64,000 bases of DNA from Apus apus (lineage: Eukaryota; Chordata; Aves; Apodiformes; Apodidae): NCBI RefSeq assembly GCF_020740795.1, contig NC_067285.1, positions 99,469,152-99,533,151 on the forward strand. Direction: 5' to 3'. The position numbers were made by a program, and so were the translations under genes. The notes beneath the pieces were generated by a model that was not told the origin of the DNA, did not search any database, and saw only the letters and a list, made by a program, of their open reading frames with translations. Of this stretch, positions 49,101 to 60,600 are shown piece after piece; positions within the stretch are counted from its first letter, which is position 1, and each line of letters starts with the position of its first letter.

Positions 49101-52100
49101 AGTGTTCAAGGCCAAGCTGGATGGGGCTTTGAGCAATCTGGTCTAATGGAAAGTGTCCCTGCCCATGCAGGGGGGTTGGAACTAAATGATCTTAATGGTC
49201 CCTTCCAACCCAAACCATTCTATGATTCTATGAAAAAGGTCACTCAGAAAGGCTCAGATGTGATCCAAGATCGCTGTTCTGGTATCAGTAATTCCACTAT
49301 AAGCAGTTAAACTACAGAGTTCTTTTTAAAAATCAGGAGTAATTTAGGTATGAAAGGGACTGCTTGAGTTAATTTAGAACAACCAGTATCAGCTACAGCA
49401 GGTTGCCAGTTGAGTTTTGTGTCCACAGATGGAGACTCCATAACCTCTCTGGGAAACCTGCTCCTGCATTTGAAATTATTCTGTCAAAAATGGTTCTGGT
49501 CAGCATAATTATCCATTTTCCAGTTGTTCATTCTGGCAATGTAGCCTGATCTTTGACCACAGTGCTGCACCCATAATAAGGGTTTGTAGAGCTCAGGAGG
49601 GGTTGGGAAGAATTTAAAGGACACAGGATTTCTTGAAAGGAAGGAAAATGTCATTGTGTCAGCTATAACTGCTCAGCAGTACCTACAAAAAATACCAAAG
49701 AAAACAACAGAAAAAATGTTATCCTTTCCAGCAAAGTAAGCAGTGAGGAGAGTGAATGTAAGGCAGGTTTCATCAGCAGATTTAAGACAGTGTCACTGTC
49801 AGACAGTCACCTGTCAGAACTGAGCTGCACCACCTGCTTTCTACACACCACTCATCGCTTCATCCCAGTGTGACTTACCTTTGAGGGCCACCAATGTCAT
49901 GCATCACCCAAATGTGTACTGCAGAGACTTTGTCTGGATTTAGGTTAAAGATCTCAATACTTCCAAAAATGCTGTAAGAATGGGACATGAAAAAGCAAAA
50001 CATTCTTAGTGTAAGATGTGGAAAGCATGTTCCCCAAAGACTAGTCCTTATTAGTGCTGCTATTGTTCTCAGTGAAAGAACATTATCTTGCCAATGGATT
50101 TTCACAGACTATTTATTACCTTGTGGTAAAAGATTTTCTCCCAATTCTTATTTCTCTTTCATAAGAATTTTTGAAGCTGTCTGAAGACTGAAACAAGCTG
50201 AAGTTTTTCCACCTTTAATGCCTTTTCTCCTGTTTGGCTTATTGGCTATTGGCTTGGCTTGGTGCAACGGAAATGAACGTGGCTCTTCTACCAACCTACA
50301 TGTTCTCAATCTTTTGATATTATTCAAGACTGCACCTCCAGCCAGGTAACCCAAGGAAGCACAGTCTGGAGGGGGGAAAATCCAGTTACCTCTATGAGCA
50401 GTTAGAAATGTGTCATTGACATGAATATAATGTAATGTACAAACCTGGATTAACTGTAATTTAAAGTTACTTTGTGTAGTAATAGCATAGTGGAGATTCT
50501 ACCCACATGCCCTCAGAAGGACTGAAATTACAGTTGCAGTACAGAAGGAGTTAAGTGACTCACCTCTTCAATAGCCAATAGTTTAAGACCTCTTCATGAG
50601 TTTTCTAACATCTTGTCTGGACTGGGACTCATTAGCAAAGACACATTCACCAGCATGCAGACCCACAGAAACATTCAGCAGCATGCTGAGTAAATACCTG
50701 CTGTTTCTGAAAGCTCCAGCTTCTATTGATCCGTTGAGCATCACCTGAACCACACCACATGCTGCTTCTGCAAACTGAACAAAACAAATGGGCACTATAG
50801 TCTGACACTACATGCAGTGTCACCTCAGACTTGGGGTTAGTTGAAATTACTGTAACTTCTTTGATGCCGAGAACTGACTTATATGAGTAGAGGATCTAGC
50901 CGATATTTTAACACCAAACCTCTGCAGGCTGTGGCAAAACTGACACAGAGTTGCATTTCAGCTATGAATGGACAATCTGAAGTTGCATGGGACTGGTAGA
51001 GAAACTTTGCTGTCACTGCTGGTTTTAGTTTTTACAGAGGGATGCAAATTTCCAGAGCCCCAGCAGCTTCAGCTGTCTGATGGGGCTGTTCCCTCCCTCA
51101 GTAACCTGGAATAATCCTTAGACTGCTTTAACTCAGGTGGTGAGGATGAGCCAGAACTGAAGTACCACAAGTTTAAGGATATGCAAACAATCATGAATTC
51201 ATTACCTTGTGACTCATACTCTGTGTTCTTTTTGTGGCTTGGGAATTTTCCTCTCAAGTTGTTTTAGTAAAACTCATCACTGAGTTTTATTTGATTTGTA
51301 ATCACAGCTCTTTTATCCTTTAAAACTCAGGTCCAAATATTTAAAGGTTACCAAGTAATGTTACAACATATAGCATCCAGTCTAGAGTGGATCCACTGTA
51401 GTATCACTCTAGTCCTCCAAGTCCTCTTACATCTAAACAGTGTGGTACAAACTTAGCTATTGAGAGATGTAAAGTTGCAAGGAAGTTTGACTGTGTGTAA
51501 CTTTCTCATGTAATAAGCATGGGGTTTAGTAGCTCTTAAATTTATTTGGACTAGAAAGCTTGCCGTAGACCAAGCCTGAGTCTATATGGTGGCTTGTCCC
51601 TCCCAGACTCTGGAACGGAGTACATCAAAACTGGTTTGAGCTTTGAAAACTTTATCTACATTACTTTACCCACAAAACAATATTTTAATGGCAAGTAGAC
51701 TTTTTCTTACACACATGAGAGCTGAAACGTACAGGAAGGCTTGTTTTCCACCTGGACAGTCCTCTACTAGTAGTCTTATTGAGGGTGAAGTCTTGACATG
51801 TGAAATGAAACTGATGCAGGAGAGCAGTTATTTTTCTGGATTTTTTTTTTTCTGTAAAGTGCTGATTCAACAAAGCCAGGCTAACTGCTTAACTTGGACT
51901 AGTAGGGTCTCATTCATGTGACAGGAGCTGGCATGTGAATAAGGGTGGGGACATCGCAGGAACCTTGCCAGATGCTATTGTGAGAGGATGTGCTCTTCAG
52001 GCTTTTGCTGAGAAGGTGCAAGGGATCCTCATCTCTTTGGTAAACTTCTGTGCTAATTTGGGCACTGCTCCAAACACTAACATGCTAAAATGTATTTTAT

Positions 52101-54235
52101 TTTGGCAATTTCAGTCCTGTAATTTAATTAAGGTGGTGATTATTATTATTTTAAAATATTATCTGCAAAGCTCCAGCTGTCTGCCAAGTGTTGTTTAAGA
52201 CACTGCCACAGTCTCTGACCCCAGATAAGAACGCCTAAACTACAGTGACATTAAGTCTTGTACATAAAATAAGGGACCTTAGAAATACAAATAGCCAAAG
52301 CCATGATTTTATGCACCTGAAGCTAAAACTCATGTGAACTTTTACTATTCCATGTTTTAAGTCCTATCTCCAAAATCACATATTTGGCAGTGCCAGGAAA
52401 TTAGTGCTTTTCAAGATTCTTTTATTTAGAGAGAACTTACCATCTTGGATGCCATTTTCCAGAATACAGAGCTAGGATTGCTCTCACATTCACTTCGTTT
52501 TGGACAAGACTCATAGTTGATTCCTGAGAAGAAATACGTTTATAGAAACCTAAGGTTAGGATGAATATTGCTGCGATGTTAATACAGCTTTGAGAGCTGA
52601 TCAATGACGGCAAAAAGATTTGCTCCCTACCAAAGCAAGAGGGCTACATGCAGAAAATTCTCTAAGAGGAAAATGAATTTGCATCTGTTTAAGGTCTTCC
52701 TGTTTGCTTCCACACATTTTAGGGAGGTAACCGCAGGCCTTGTATGCAAATAATTCTCAGAAAACTGAGGAGGGAAAACGTATTCCTAAATGTGAGAAAC
52801 ATGTTGGCTCTTGACAAATGCTGTCCAATCACGCTGAAAAAATCAACTTTGCCCAGCTTGTCCAGCAATTCCAGCCTAACTTAGAGGTTGTGACAACCCA
52901 GGAGTCATGTGGGCAGCAATAACCCCGGGGTGCCTGCATGCTGTCCCACCCCACCACTGTGACTGGCATTCTTGAGTGGCATTCTGATTCTGCAATTTGT
53001 CCCATAGAAGCCACAGGAAGGAAGGGAGTATTCTCAATAAAGAAGGCAAGATAGGACCATTCGTCCAAGCAGCAACTTGGTATTTTAATAAAAGCCACAT
53101 CGTAGTTTTTAAATTCACCTGAGAACTAGGTACTATTTTCAGTCTTTCATAACATGGGACAGAAATACAGTTAAGGTTCTAAACTAAATTACAAGAAATT
53201 AGTATGTAAAAAAGGACTGTTTAGGTCAAGATATGCAAGAGGAAAGAATAATCTGGAATTCCAGTGTTCATATTTATTTTGCAAAAAATATTACTTATTA
53301 CCTGGGGCAGAGGGGTCTCCACACCATGAAACCCTGTCAGCCATGTAACCCAGCAAGGTGTCCTCCAAGGTAAGGAAATTTTGGTTGGATTTTGTGTAAC
53401 GATGAACGAGGTCATTTGTCTTGCTCCAGAACAGTGACTGTCAAATAAGGTACAATGTCTAATAAGTGATATTTATACTCAAGTTGGTCAGGAAATTTTC
53501 CTGGAGGAAAAAAAGAAAGCTTTAACCATAATGAAGGAGTTTCATTTTTCGTTGAAATGCTGCACATCCACATTAGTGGGTCAGTTCTTGTTTCTTTTGC
53601 CCCTGTTCACATTACCAAAATATTTTTAGGTGGTTGTTTTTGATGGAAATGGACATGTTTGGCCTGTGAAGCATTTTGAAGGCAAGGTTTTCAGTACTTC
53701 TCACAGGATATATACCTCATTTGTTGTGTGCTTTTGAACTGTGTGTGGAAGAGCTGCTTTTTGGAAGCAGTGTCCCTCTATTACAGAATGTTAGCATGCT
53801 CCTCATGGAGAGCTGTACGCTCAGGGAACAGGGGCATCTCTGTGACTTCACCAGCACAACCAAGGTACTGACATCCAAGGCAAACCTTACACAGAGATGT
53901 TCTCCAGCCATAGAGAATGAACAGGGCTACTGGGGTCCAAAGATGATATCACAGTAGCAGTTAAGTGCAAGAGCAAAATATCCTCCTTGTCAACCTACAG
54001 ACACTCACAGTTATTATGGACAAGTCCCATTCCTCAGAGCACTGCACAGACACATTGTCCCACAATAGCCCTCCGTAGGCAGCCCACCATGCGTTGTACT
54101 GTTACCTTGTTACAGGGTATAGGATGACTTCCTAACTCCATTAAAGGCTGATAATCTTCTGATGTGATATTACAGGGATTCTTGTACATGAATGCATGTT
54201 TTAATGATTCCCATATTTTTAGGCAATCTTTATCT
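46083..54235 (-). CDS. CD38: CD38-type ADP-ribosyl cyclase / cyclic ADP-ribose hydrolase, exons 2-8
   Basis: A membrane ectoenzyme that turns NAD into cyclic ADP-ribose and ADP-ribose. Seven minus-strand exons (54235-54106, 53437-53302, 52523-52441, 50774-50698, 49971-49879, 48198-48112, 46164-46083) join in phase to 688 bases, starting one base into a split codon. Exon 2 (130) and exon 3 (136) match the human exon sizes that I recall. Residues equivalent to human W125, E146, D155, W189 and the catalytic E226 are present (SLFW, TLED, YMAD, VFWK, FGSIE). The position of T221 reads isoleucine. The cysteine pair found in CD38 but not BST1 (C119 in PCNK, C201 in AAC) is present. The C-terminal third looks more like BST1 (IWVMHDIGGP, RPVQLLQCV), but the protein stops without the hydrophobic GPI-signal tail of BST1. 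Position, convergent with FGFBP1, is that of CD38. Exon 1, with the membrane anchor, was not found. Confidence 0.88.
48112..48198 (-). CDS. CD38: CD38 exon 7
   Basis: 87 bases, acceptor TTTTTCCAG and donor GTAATA. It reads ESCSGYSIKRLKSILEERNF and then KISCEDNY. The two cysteines match the human pair C254/C275. Confidence 0.92.
48808..49233 (+). mobile_element. CR1 LINE 3' end in CD38 intron 6
   Basis: Sense CR1 from ATGAAGACAGCCTGAGAGAG through GGTTAGACATTAGGAAGAAA, GTGGATGCCCCCTCCCTGG and GGTTGGAACTAAATGATCTT to the terminal repeat ATTCTATGATTCTATG. It is complete at the 3' end and 5'-truncated. The insertion is antisense to CD38. Confidence 0.95.
49385..49580 (-). mobile_element. Older CR1 fragment, inverted, in CD38 intron 6
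   Basis: GGAGACTCCATAACCTCTCT, followed by GGGAAACCTGCTCCTGCATTTG, matches antisense CR1 (usually CCACAACCTCTCTGGGCAACCTG). The rest is strongly decayed and the ends are approximate. Confidence 0.65.
49879..49971 (-). CDS. CD38: CD38 exon 6 with the catalytic glutamate
   Basis: 93 bases, acceptor TTCTTACAG and donor GTAAGT. It reads IFGSIEIFNLNPDKVSAVHI and then WVMHDIGGPQ. The E of FGSIE aligns with the catalytic E226 of human CD38. Confidence 0.93.
50698..50774 (-). CDS. CD38: CD38 exon 5
   Basis: 77 bases starting in phase 0, acceptor TTTTGTTCAG and donor GTATTT. It reads FAEAACGVVQVMLNGSIEAG and then AFRNS. The C201 equivalent and the LNGS glycosylation site are kept. Confidence 0.94.
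52441..52523 (-). CDS. CD38: CD38 exon 4
   Basis: 83 bases, acceptor CTTCTCAG and donor GTAAGT. It reads INYESCPKRSECESNPSSVF and then WKMASKM. W of VFWK corresponds to W189, which stacks on the nicotinamide in human CD38. Confidence 0.94.
53302..53437 (-). CDS. CD38: CD38 exon 3
   Basis: 136 bases starting in phase 0, acceptor TTTGACAG and donor GTAATA. It contains SLFWSKTNDLVHRYTK, TLEDTLLGYMAD and SWCGD, with the W125, E146 and D155 equivalents. Confidence 0.95.
54106..54235 (-). CDS. CD38: CD38 exon 2, first found
   Basis: 130 bases, acceptor TTTCGGCAG and donor GTAACA. It reads DKDCLKIWESLKHAF, NPCNITSEDYQPLMELG and PIPCNK. Human has HPCNITEEDYQPLMKLG. The glycosylation site NIT and the C119 equivalent are present. 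Confidence 0.95.
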
Positions 54236-57000
54236 CTGCCGAAAGATTAAAACATAGTTAATTAGTATTTATGAGTATTTACGACTGTGAAAGGGTGTCC
54301 TTCTGTTATGCTCAAACACTATGGATCAGATTTTAAAAGAGTTCTAACTATGCCTGGGCATCAAAATGCATTATCCATTACAAAAGCAGAGTATCATCAG
54401 TAAATTGAGTATAAACTGAGGACTGAGCAGTTCTAAAACATCTTTCTCTCTCTCCTGCCTTTTTAATTACTGACTACTGAAATATCTGAATTTTTAAAGC
54501 AGTGCTGATATCACGGATCAAATTTTATCATTATTCAAACCAGATCATGAATAGCAAATACAGCAGAACATAGCTTGTACACTTTAAAAGTATGGCTAAA
54601 GGATACTGCCTCCTTAGGTAAACTGAGCCAAAAATATCCCCATGTGTCTGTAGAGTGTTCAACCCTACAGAAATAGTATCTTAAAACAAAAGCAGGGGTC
54701 TGGCTGTTTTGGACCTCATGTTATTTTCATTTATGTGCTAATTTGCAGCTATTGACTTTGCTGGAGCCATGACTGATTTGCACATATATAACCAACATCC
54801 AAATCAGGTGCTTAGTCTCCAGTGGGTTTTTTCAGTCTTCTCCACCATGTAACAGGTTCTGACCCTTTTGCTCTCAATTGGGTGAGTCAGAGGAATTCCA
54901 CTAAATGTACTGGGGGAGCTGCTTCATGCCATAACACAAACCTATCACCTCAGCCTACACTTCTTTCTGACAGAAGCAGGGCTCCTTTCCTACTACCAAG
55001 AGGAAATCTGTTGCACAGGCAAGCAATTATATCTCTGTAATGAAGGAGTTCCACACTCCCTTCCTGAAGCTGCAGCATGTAATCATGTTTGGAACAGCTC
55101 AGGACATTTACTATATTGTACTTGAAGAAACAAATTAAAACTTTACGTTTAGATAATTCAGAACTATTGTTTGGCTAGTATTTGTTTTGAAGGCTGTTCC
55201 CCATGGGTGCACTTCCTCTTCAGGCTCCTGTAGTTTCAGGCCCACTTGGAAAGCTTGCCCCTCTCATTACAGCAATGACTGTAATGCAGTGATTTTCCAT
55301 CCTTCGCTTCCCTATTTGTGTGTAAATTTCAAATGCTGACTGCATTATCCTGCTGTCTGCATGTCTGAATGGAGCTACACTGACTGTCTTTGATTCTTCC
55401 AGTCTTCTTCACTCTTTGCAATCATCTCCCAATGTCTACCCACTAAAAACCATTTGAGGAATGGTCTTGTGTGAAGAAGCTAATGCCTTCAGATCACTAG
55501 AAATAAACATAGCCCTGATCAATTAGTAGATGAGAAGACACACAGCTACAGCCTTTGTTGCCAGTTGGTACTCAGGTGATATATAGGATGTGGAATTTGG
55601 TTAGTCTTTAAAATAGTCCTAAACGGATTAGGGAAAATGATAGTAATTCATTTAGGGTTTCAAAATATTTTAAAAATTAAACTTCACTACAGTTGTGTGA
55701 TCTCGGTCCTACTACTGAATGTGGTCAAAATATCTCCTGAGTGCTCATTTGAGCAGCAGAAGGGCAAACTGAAAGGTACCTGACAGCATTCTGTAGCAGA
55801 GGGAATGCCTCTATCAGACACACTGCAGGGGCTTGGTCTAGTATCATACTGGGAAGGACCAGGCAACCCCCCCCAAATTTTAGCATTATTTTAGAAATCA
55901 AAGTACAGATCTTCAATGCAAAAGAAAAACACATTAAAAAGAATTAACAGTATTTAATTTTTGCTACCCTCACTTATCAACATGTATATTGTTATAGCTG
56001 AATAAAATGAATTCTTTGATTTGCCATTGCAAAGATATTTCTCTGGTATAAAATACAGGTGATCCCTCACATCTCAAAGAGATTACCAGTCTCACAGAAC
56101 TGTGATTCTGGTTGATTTATGAAAAAACAACCAGTGAAAAATGTTTAGGACTTCTTAATCCCAGCTCCAGGAAGATATACCCCTCTTCCCAGCCTCACTG
56201 TTGAGGTAGATGCTATTAATAAAGTTTCAGCAATGCCTTTACCAGAACAGCAAGAAAATATTTGTCTGTGTGCATCATTTAACTGACTGAGGTAAAGGCA
56301 GAGACCCTCTTTAGCTCTGGGGCTCCTGAAAACAATTCAAGTTCGCTGGCACTTGGTATGCTAAAAATTCCAGGAAGAACAGTTTCAGGTTAAAACAAGC
56401 ACAATTGTTGTGCCAAAAAATGCCTGAGAAACAAACTGTGCTCATAAAACTTCCCAATGAGAAGCTGTGAGTCAGAGAATGGGTTTATTTCATTTTCTTT
56501 GTGAGTTTACAGAAGGGAGGGTGAGGAAGGGATTATTAGTCTGTCAGTGAATTAAATTTATCTAATTCAGACACAGGAGTCCATGGTAAATATGACTATG
56601 CACCACACTGCTGTGGGGCTTGTGTGCTTTTCTTATTTGTTTTTTGTTCATATGGTTTGGGTTGCATACTAATTCTGCATCGTATCTGCAAAATATATTT
56701 TTATGCATAATGAAGTTCTTCCTTTGAGGCTAACTTTGCTTATGTTGAAATACTTAAGGCCTTTTATTCTGCTACAGAATCTGAAATATTTAATCCAAAT
56801 TTGGTGACGCACAAAATAAACACACTCAAATTGTATGCTACTTTTTCAAACTTTTTTTTTAATGAATAAAGTTTGGAAAATGCTGATAAAGTGTGAAATA
56901 ATAACTAATAGACTAGAAGGAGCACCGTGAAACCTACTGTAAACTCAGGAACTGAAGGTGTCACCCTTTCTGTGGAAAGCAAGGACTGCAGAACATGCCT
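54236..57000 (-). other. Probable CD38 intron 1, nothing recognised
   Basis: Upstream of CD38 exon 2. I looked on the minus strand for a first exon (start codon, membrane span, an RC-x-x-Y motif and a donor leaving a codon two bases in) and found none. The content is AT-rich unique sequence. Confidence 0.45.
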
Positions 57001-57013
57001 TATGGTACTTCAG

Positions 57014-57110
57014 TTTTGTTTTCAGTTCTGCATTGGGCTGATATTGGATACTAAAAGCATCTTAAGAAGGGCAGCATCCCGAGTTGAAGTTGATTTAATT
57101 GGTATAATAT
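57014..57110 (+). repeat. Diverged repeat, copy 1 (block X 57014-57077, block Y 57081-57110)
   Basis: Two blocks recur about half a kilobase downstream. By eye, X agrees at 52 of 64 positions without a gap, and Y at 25 of 30. Here X precedes Y. The family is unknown to me. Confidence 0.7.
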
Positions 57111-57503
57111 ACACTGCAAAACATACCCTGCATTTGTCATTACATTTGGGTAGAAGTTGCATTTTCCAATGAATTTGAGTATTTCTAGCCATTTACCATT
57201 TTTATTAATATCACTTCAATCTATCAAATGGAAACTGGGGCCAAGAACATTGCCATTAGCAGCTATCCTATCAGCCAAACTTTAATGTGAATATTAGAAA
57301 AACTGACAGCTTGTGCATCATTATCTTTTGCATATCAGTATCCAGGTCTGGCTAACCTTGAAAGAGTATCCTTTTGCTTAAAGGAATGGGATGGCACCAA
57401 GATACCTTGGAAATCACAATTAATACAGATCTTTGTTTTTCTTTACTTTGTAATTTTATTTTATTTTTTTCTTTAACCAGACATGACAGAGCAAATTCAC
57501 CCT

Positions 57504-57645
57504 CAATTGAAATTGATTTAATCAGTATAATATCAAGGATGACCTTCATGCCTCGTGTTTTCAGTTACACCACAGACAATGTCTTGTTTTCAGTGCAGCA
57601 CTGGACTGACATTGGATGCTCAAAACATCTTCAGAAGGGCAGTGT
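57504..57645 (+). repeat. Diverged repeat, copy 2 (block Y 57504-57533, block X 57582-57645)
   Basis: The same blocks as at 57014-57110, but in the order Y then X. The X-to-X distance is 568 and the Y-to-Y distance 423, close to four and three times about 141. A worn tandem array of roughly 141-base units would explain the order. Confidence 0.65.
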
Positions 57646-57660
57646 TTCCTTGGCCTTGTG

Positions 57661-60600
57661 TTGCCCCTAGTTTTTTACTCAAAAAATCTGAGAGAGGTAC
57701 TTCAAGTATGGGGCCCATTTAAAATTTACAAGTGAAAATTACTTCCAGGCTTTAGCTGGAGAACTCAGTCAACTCTGCCCATATTGTTCAAATACCTCTG
57801 CCAGGCAGAGACATTTCCCTGGTGAGATATGGTCTCCCTGCAGTCAATAGCAAGTTCTGAGTTTTCTTTCTAAAACATGACTATGACACTGAGATTTTAA
57901 TTGTGGCCTCTGTGGTGAGACTCTGAAGTCAGAGCTGGAAACAGTCTCCAGAGCCCTTCTGTAACCGGCCTGTGCAGGGATCACACCCCACCAGCACTTG
58001 CAATTTGTAAAAATTTTCCTTCTCATTTGCTACCATTGTTAGCCAAAATAGTAATGCATATATGCACCTAAGTGCTCAGATATCTGGGTCTTTAAAAAGC
58101 CAGTGAGAAATTTGTGGTTATAAAAAAGCTCCTTAGAGGCAGAAGATCTATTCATACCCTGCTGGGAGTCTAAGGTGTCATCTTCACCTGTAGGACACCA
58201 GATCTTTCAGAAGGAGAATGCTCATCAAAGGATCTAAATGGTGTAGCAATGTTTCTGCATCTAACATACACATCTTTGCCTGTGTGACACTTTATCTCCT
58301 TCTTTTAGGTAAACTGTGATGGTTCTGTACAGTGGTGCAATTTATGCATCCATATTCCATATGTTGTTTCACGTGCGTTTATGAGTAGCTATGTCTTTAT
58401 ATAATTAAAAAAAATTATGCAATGGATAATTTGAAGGGGAAGCCTCTGTAACCCAGAATCCTTCTGTTACCTTTTCACCTTCAAAATTTATTTTCCTTCT
58501 GCTGCCCCTTGGAGTAGTTTTTTTGGAGCCACTGCCAAGCCCAGCCCAAGCAGCTGGAGTTGGGACTTCTCTGCAGTCAACTAGAGCAGGAGGTGCGAGG
58601 AGATGAACACAAGGTGAACACTGCCATCGCGTGGGAGAAGGGACTTCTCAGAAGCAGCAGCTGAGGACAACCCCAAAGGCGTGTGGGTCTTCACGCTGGG
58701 TGATGCCTTGACCCATCTCCAGACCACTCAGCCAGAAAACAGGTACGTGCACACAGCAGAACTGCTTCCTTATTATTTTAGCATCTAAAATCTCCCATCA
58801 GGAATCTTTGTGCTAAAAATCAGACAAATGTGAGTTGAGAGGTCAGCCAATATTCTGTCACCACTGAGGATTTGAGGAGACTGCTGCCTGCTGCTTTTAG
58901 CATTAGCATAATAGAGAGGGGGAAAATGACCAAGGGAAATGATGAAGGAAAAAAGTAGCGTAAGAGCTGTCAGTCTCAGTGCCTTCAATAAGCACCAGCC
59001 TCTCATTGCCCACTTAATTTAATTATTTCAAAGTGCCTGCCACTGTAACATTCATAGTAACTGACTTTTTTTCAATATGAGAATGACACACTCAGATTTT
59101 TTGGCAGCTTGATTTTTTAAGTATTGCTCTCTGTTAATGGAATAACTCAAAAGCCAGTAAAGAAAGCACCAGAGGAACTGACTGAGGCTAGAGACAGAGA
59201 TCCAAAACTATGCCTAAGAGAAAGATGACTTCTGGAGAGGCTGCATGTAGGCAGAGCAATTAAATTCCCAGCAGAGGTAGGGAGCCTGGAGGTCTGGAAA
59301 AATAAGTACATAGTGATACTTCTGCAGGTTGCACCTCAGGGCTGTGTACCTTTGTGTACAAGGAATGACCTGGAACAAATGACAGCTCCTTATCCCACCA
59401 GTCCTTCACCTTTGGCAGGAATGAGAGGGTTGTAAGGGCAGCTGTATTTGTGGCTTTGGTTTATAGCTCCTGGAGTATTTTATATGAGTTGGGAATCAGT
59501 GCTCCAGGACAACACTGAGCCTTCCAGGAAGGACTGAGCCAAGAGGTGGCAGCTATAAACCAGTAAAGAGTTCATCTACATAAGCAGGTTTTTTTTTCTG
59601 GATGGACTTCAGCCTTCCTGAGTCAAAAACCAAGCTACTTAAGCAGATGGTGTTTTCAACGATGCTGTGTAAGTGGGACGCAGCCTCCGGTAGGGCAGCA
59701 GTCTCACCTGGACTGCATTTTGACAGAGGGTCATAGTTGCCCCACAGCTTAAGATTTTCAGTGAGGGCCATGTCTTGAATAGATACTATAGGAACAAATT
59801 GAAGCTGAAAGTGTATGTTTAGTATTGTTTTATTTTTAATATTAAACTTGGAAAAACACTTTTATAAGAATTATCTAAATAAATGTATGTTACAGCAGGG
59901 AAACACTCAATGCTTATTGCAGCTGCAGATTTTTTTTTTCAATAACAGGAATGTGCAGTACATTATAGAACTAAAACTTCTGGGATGTGGCATGAATGCA
60001 GTAAGTCAGGAGGAGTCCCCATTTCAAGGTTGGCAGGTGTTAGCAAGACAAGGTCAAGGAAACAGACCGAAGCTTTAGTATGACTGTGAGTGAGCTCTTT
60101 GCTAATCCCTAAGCATGGTGTCATCTCCTGGGAAGACAGACTGTATCTGTTTTTACCCCTGGACACTTGAGGGAGATTTTCATTTGTCTTTAGAGGCAAA
60201 AAGGTTCTGTCCCTATCCCTATGGATAAGCAAAGTGGTATTTCCCTACAGTGCCCTGGGGTGTTAATCAGTTCTCACCGTACCTTAGCAATACCTTACCA
60301 TACCTTAGCAATGAATGACACCATCACTTAACAAATGACACCATCCATTAACAATGATGACAGCCGAGTGATACCATCAGCAAGTCACCTCTGAGCACGG
60401 CTGTTTTCACTGACATCTCTATAGATGCTACATGAGAACTGAAGCAAGGAGAGGTGGGAGGGAACAGGGTTCCCTCTTTCAGCAACAACAAGCTCTTTGA
60501 TCAGCTTGTCTAAACATTTAATATTTTAAATCCTAGGATGGATCTATATTTCAGACAGCCACCAGCCATTGCTCTGTATAGCCAGTTTTGTAAAATCACT

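Larger units (their letters stand above)
46165..54105 (-). other. CD38 introns 2-7, content
   Basis: The six introns are otherwise unremarkable. Intron 6 (48199-49878) carries two CR1 copies described separately. Introns at 46.2-48.1, 50.8-52.4 and 52.5-53.3 kb hold nothing that I recognise. Short open frames at 47.7-47.97 and 52.8-53.1 kb have no splice context. Confidence 0.5.

Noticed and set aside
46083-54235. Calling the cyclase BST1
   Set aside because: The CD38-only cysteine pair, the absence of a GPI-signal tail and the position next to FGFBP1 favour CD38, despite the BST1-like C-terminal third.
58540-58760. GC-richer patch with a CAGGTACGT donor, considered as a first exon
   Set aside because: The donor is on the + strand, opposite to CD38. 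The frames before it are broken by stops, and no gene to the right would use it.
59553-59771. Minus-strand frame starting MALTENLKLWGNYDPLSKC, with a GTGAG donor-like site
   Set aside because: No membrane anchor and no resemblance to the CD38 or BST1 N-terminus. The donor-like site alone is not enough.
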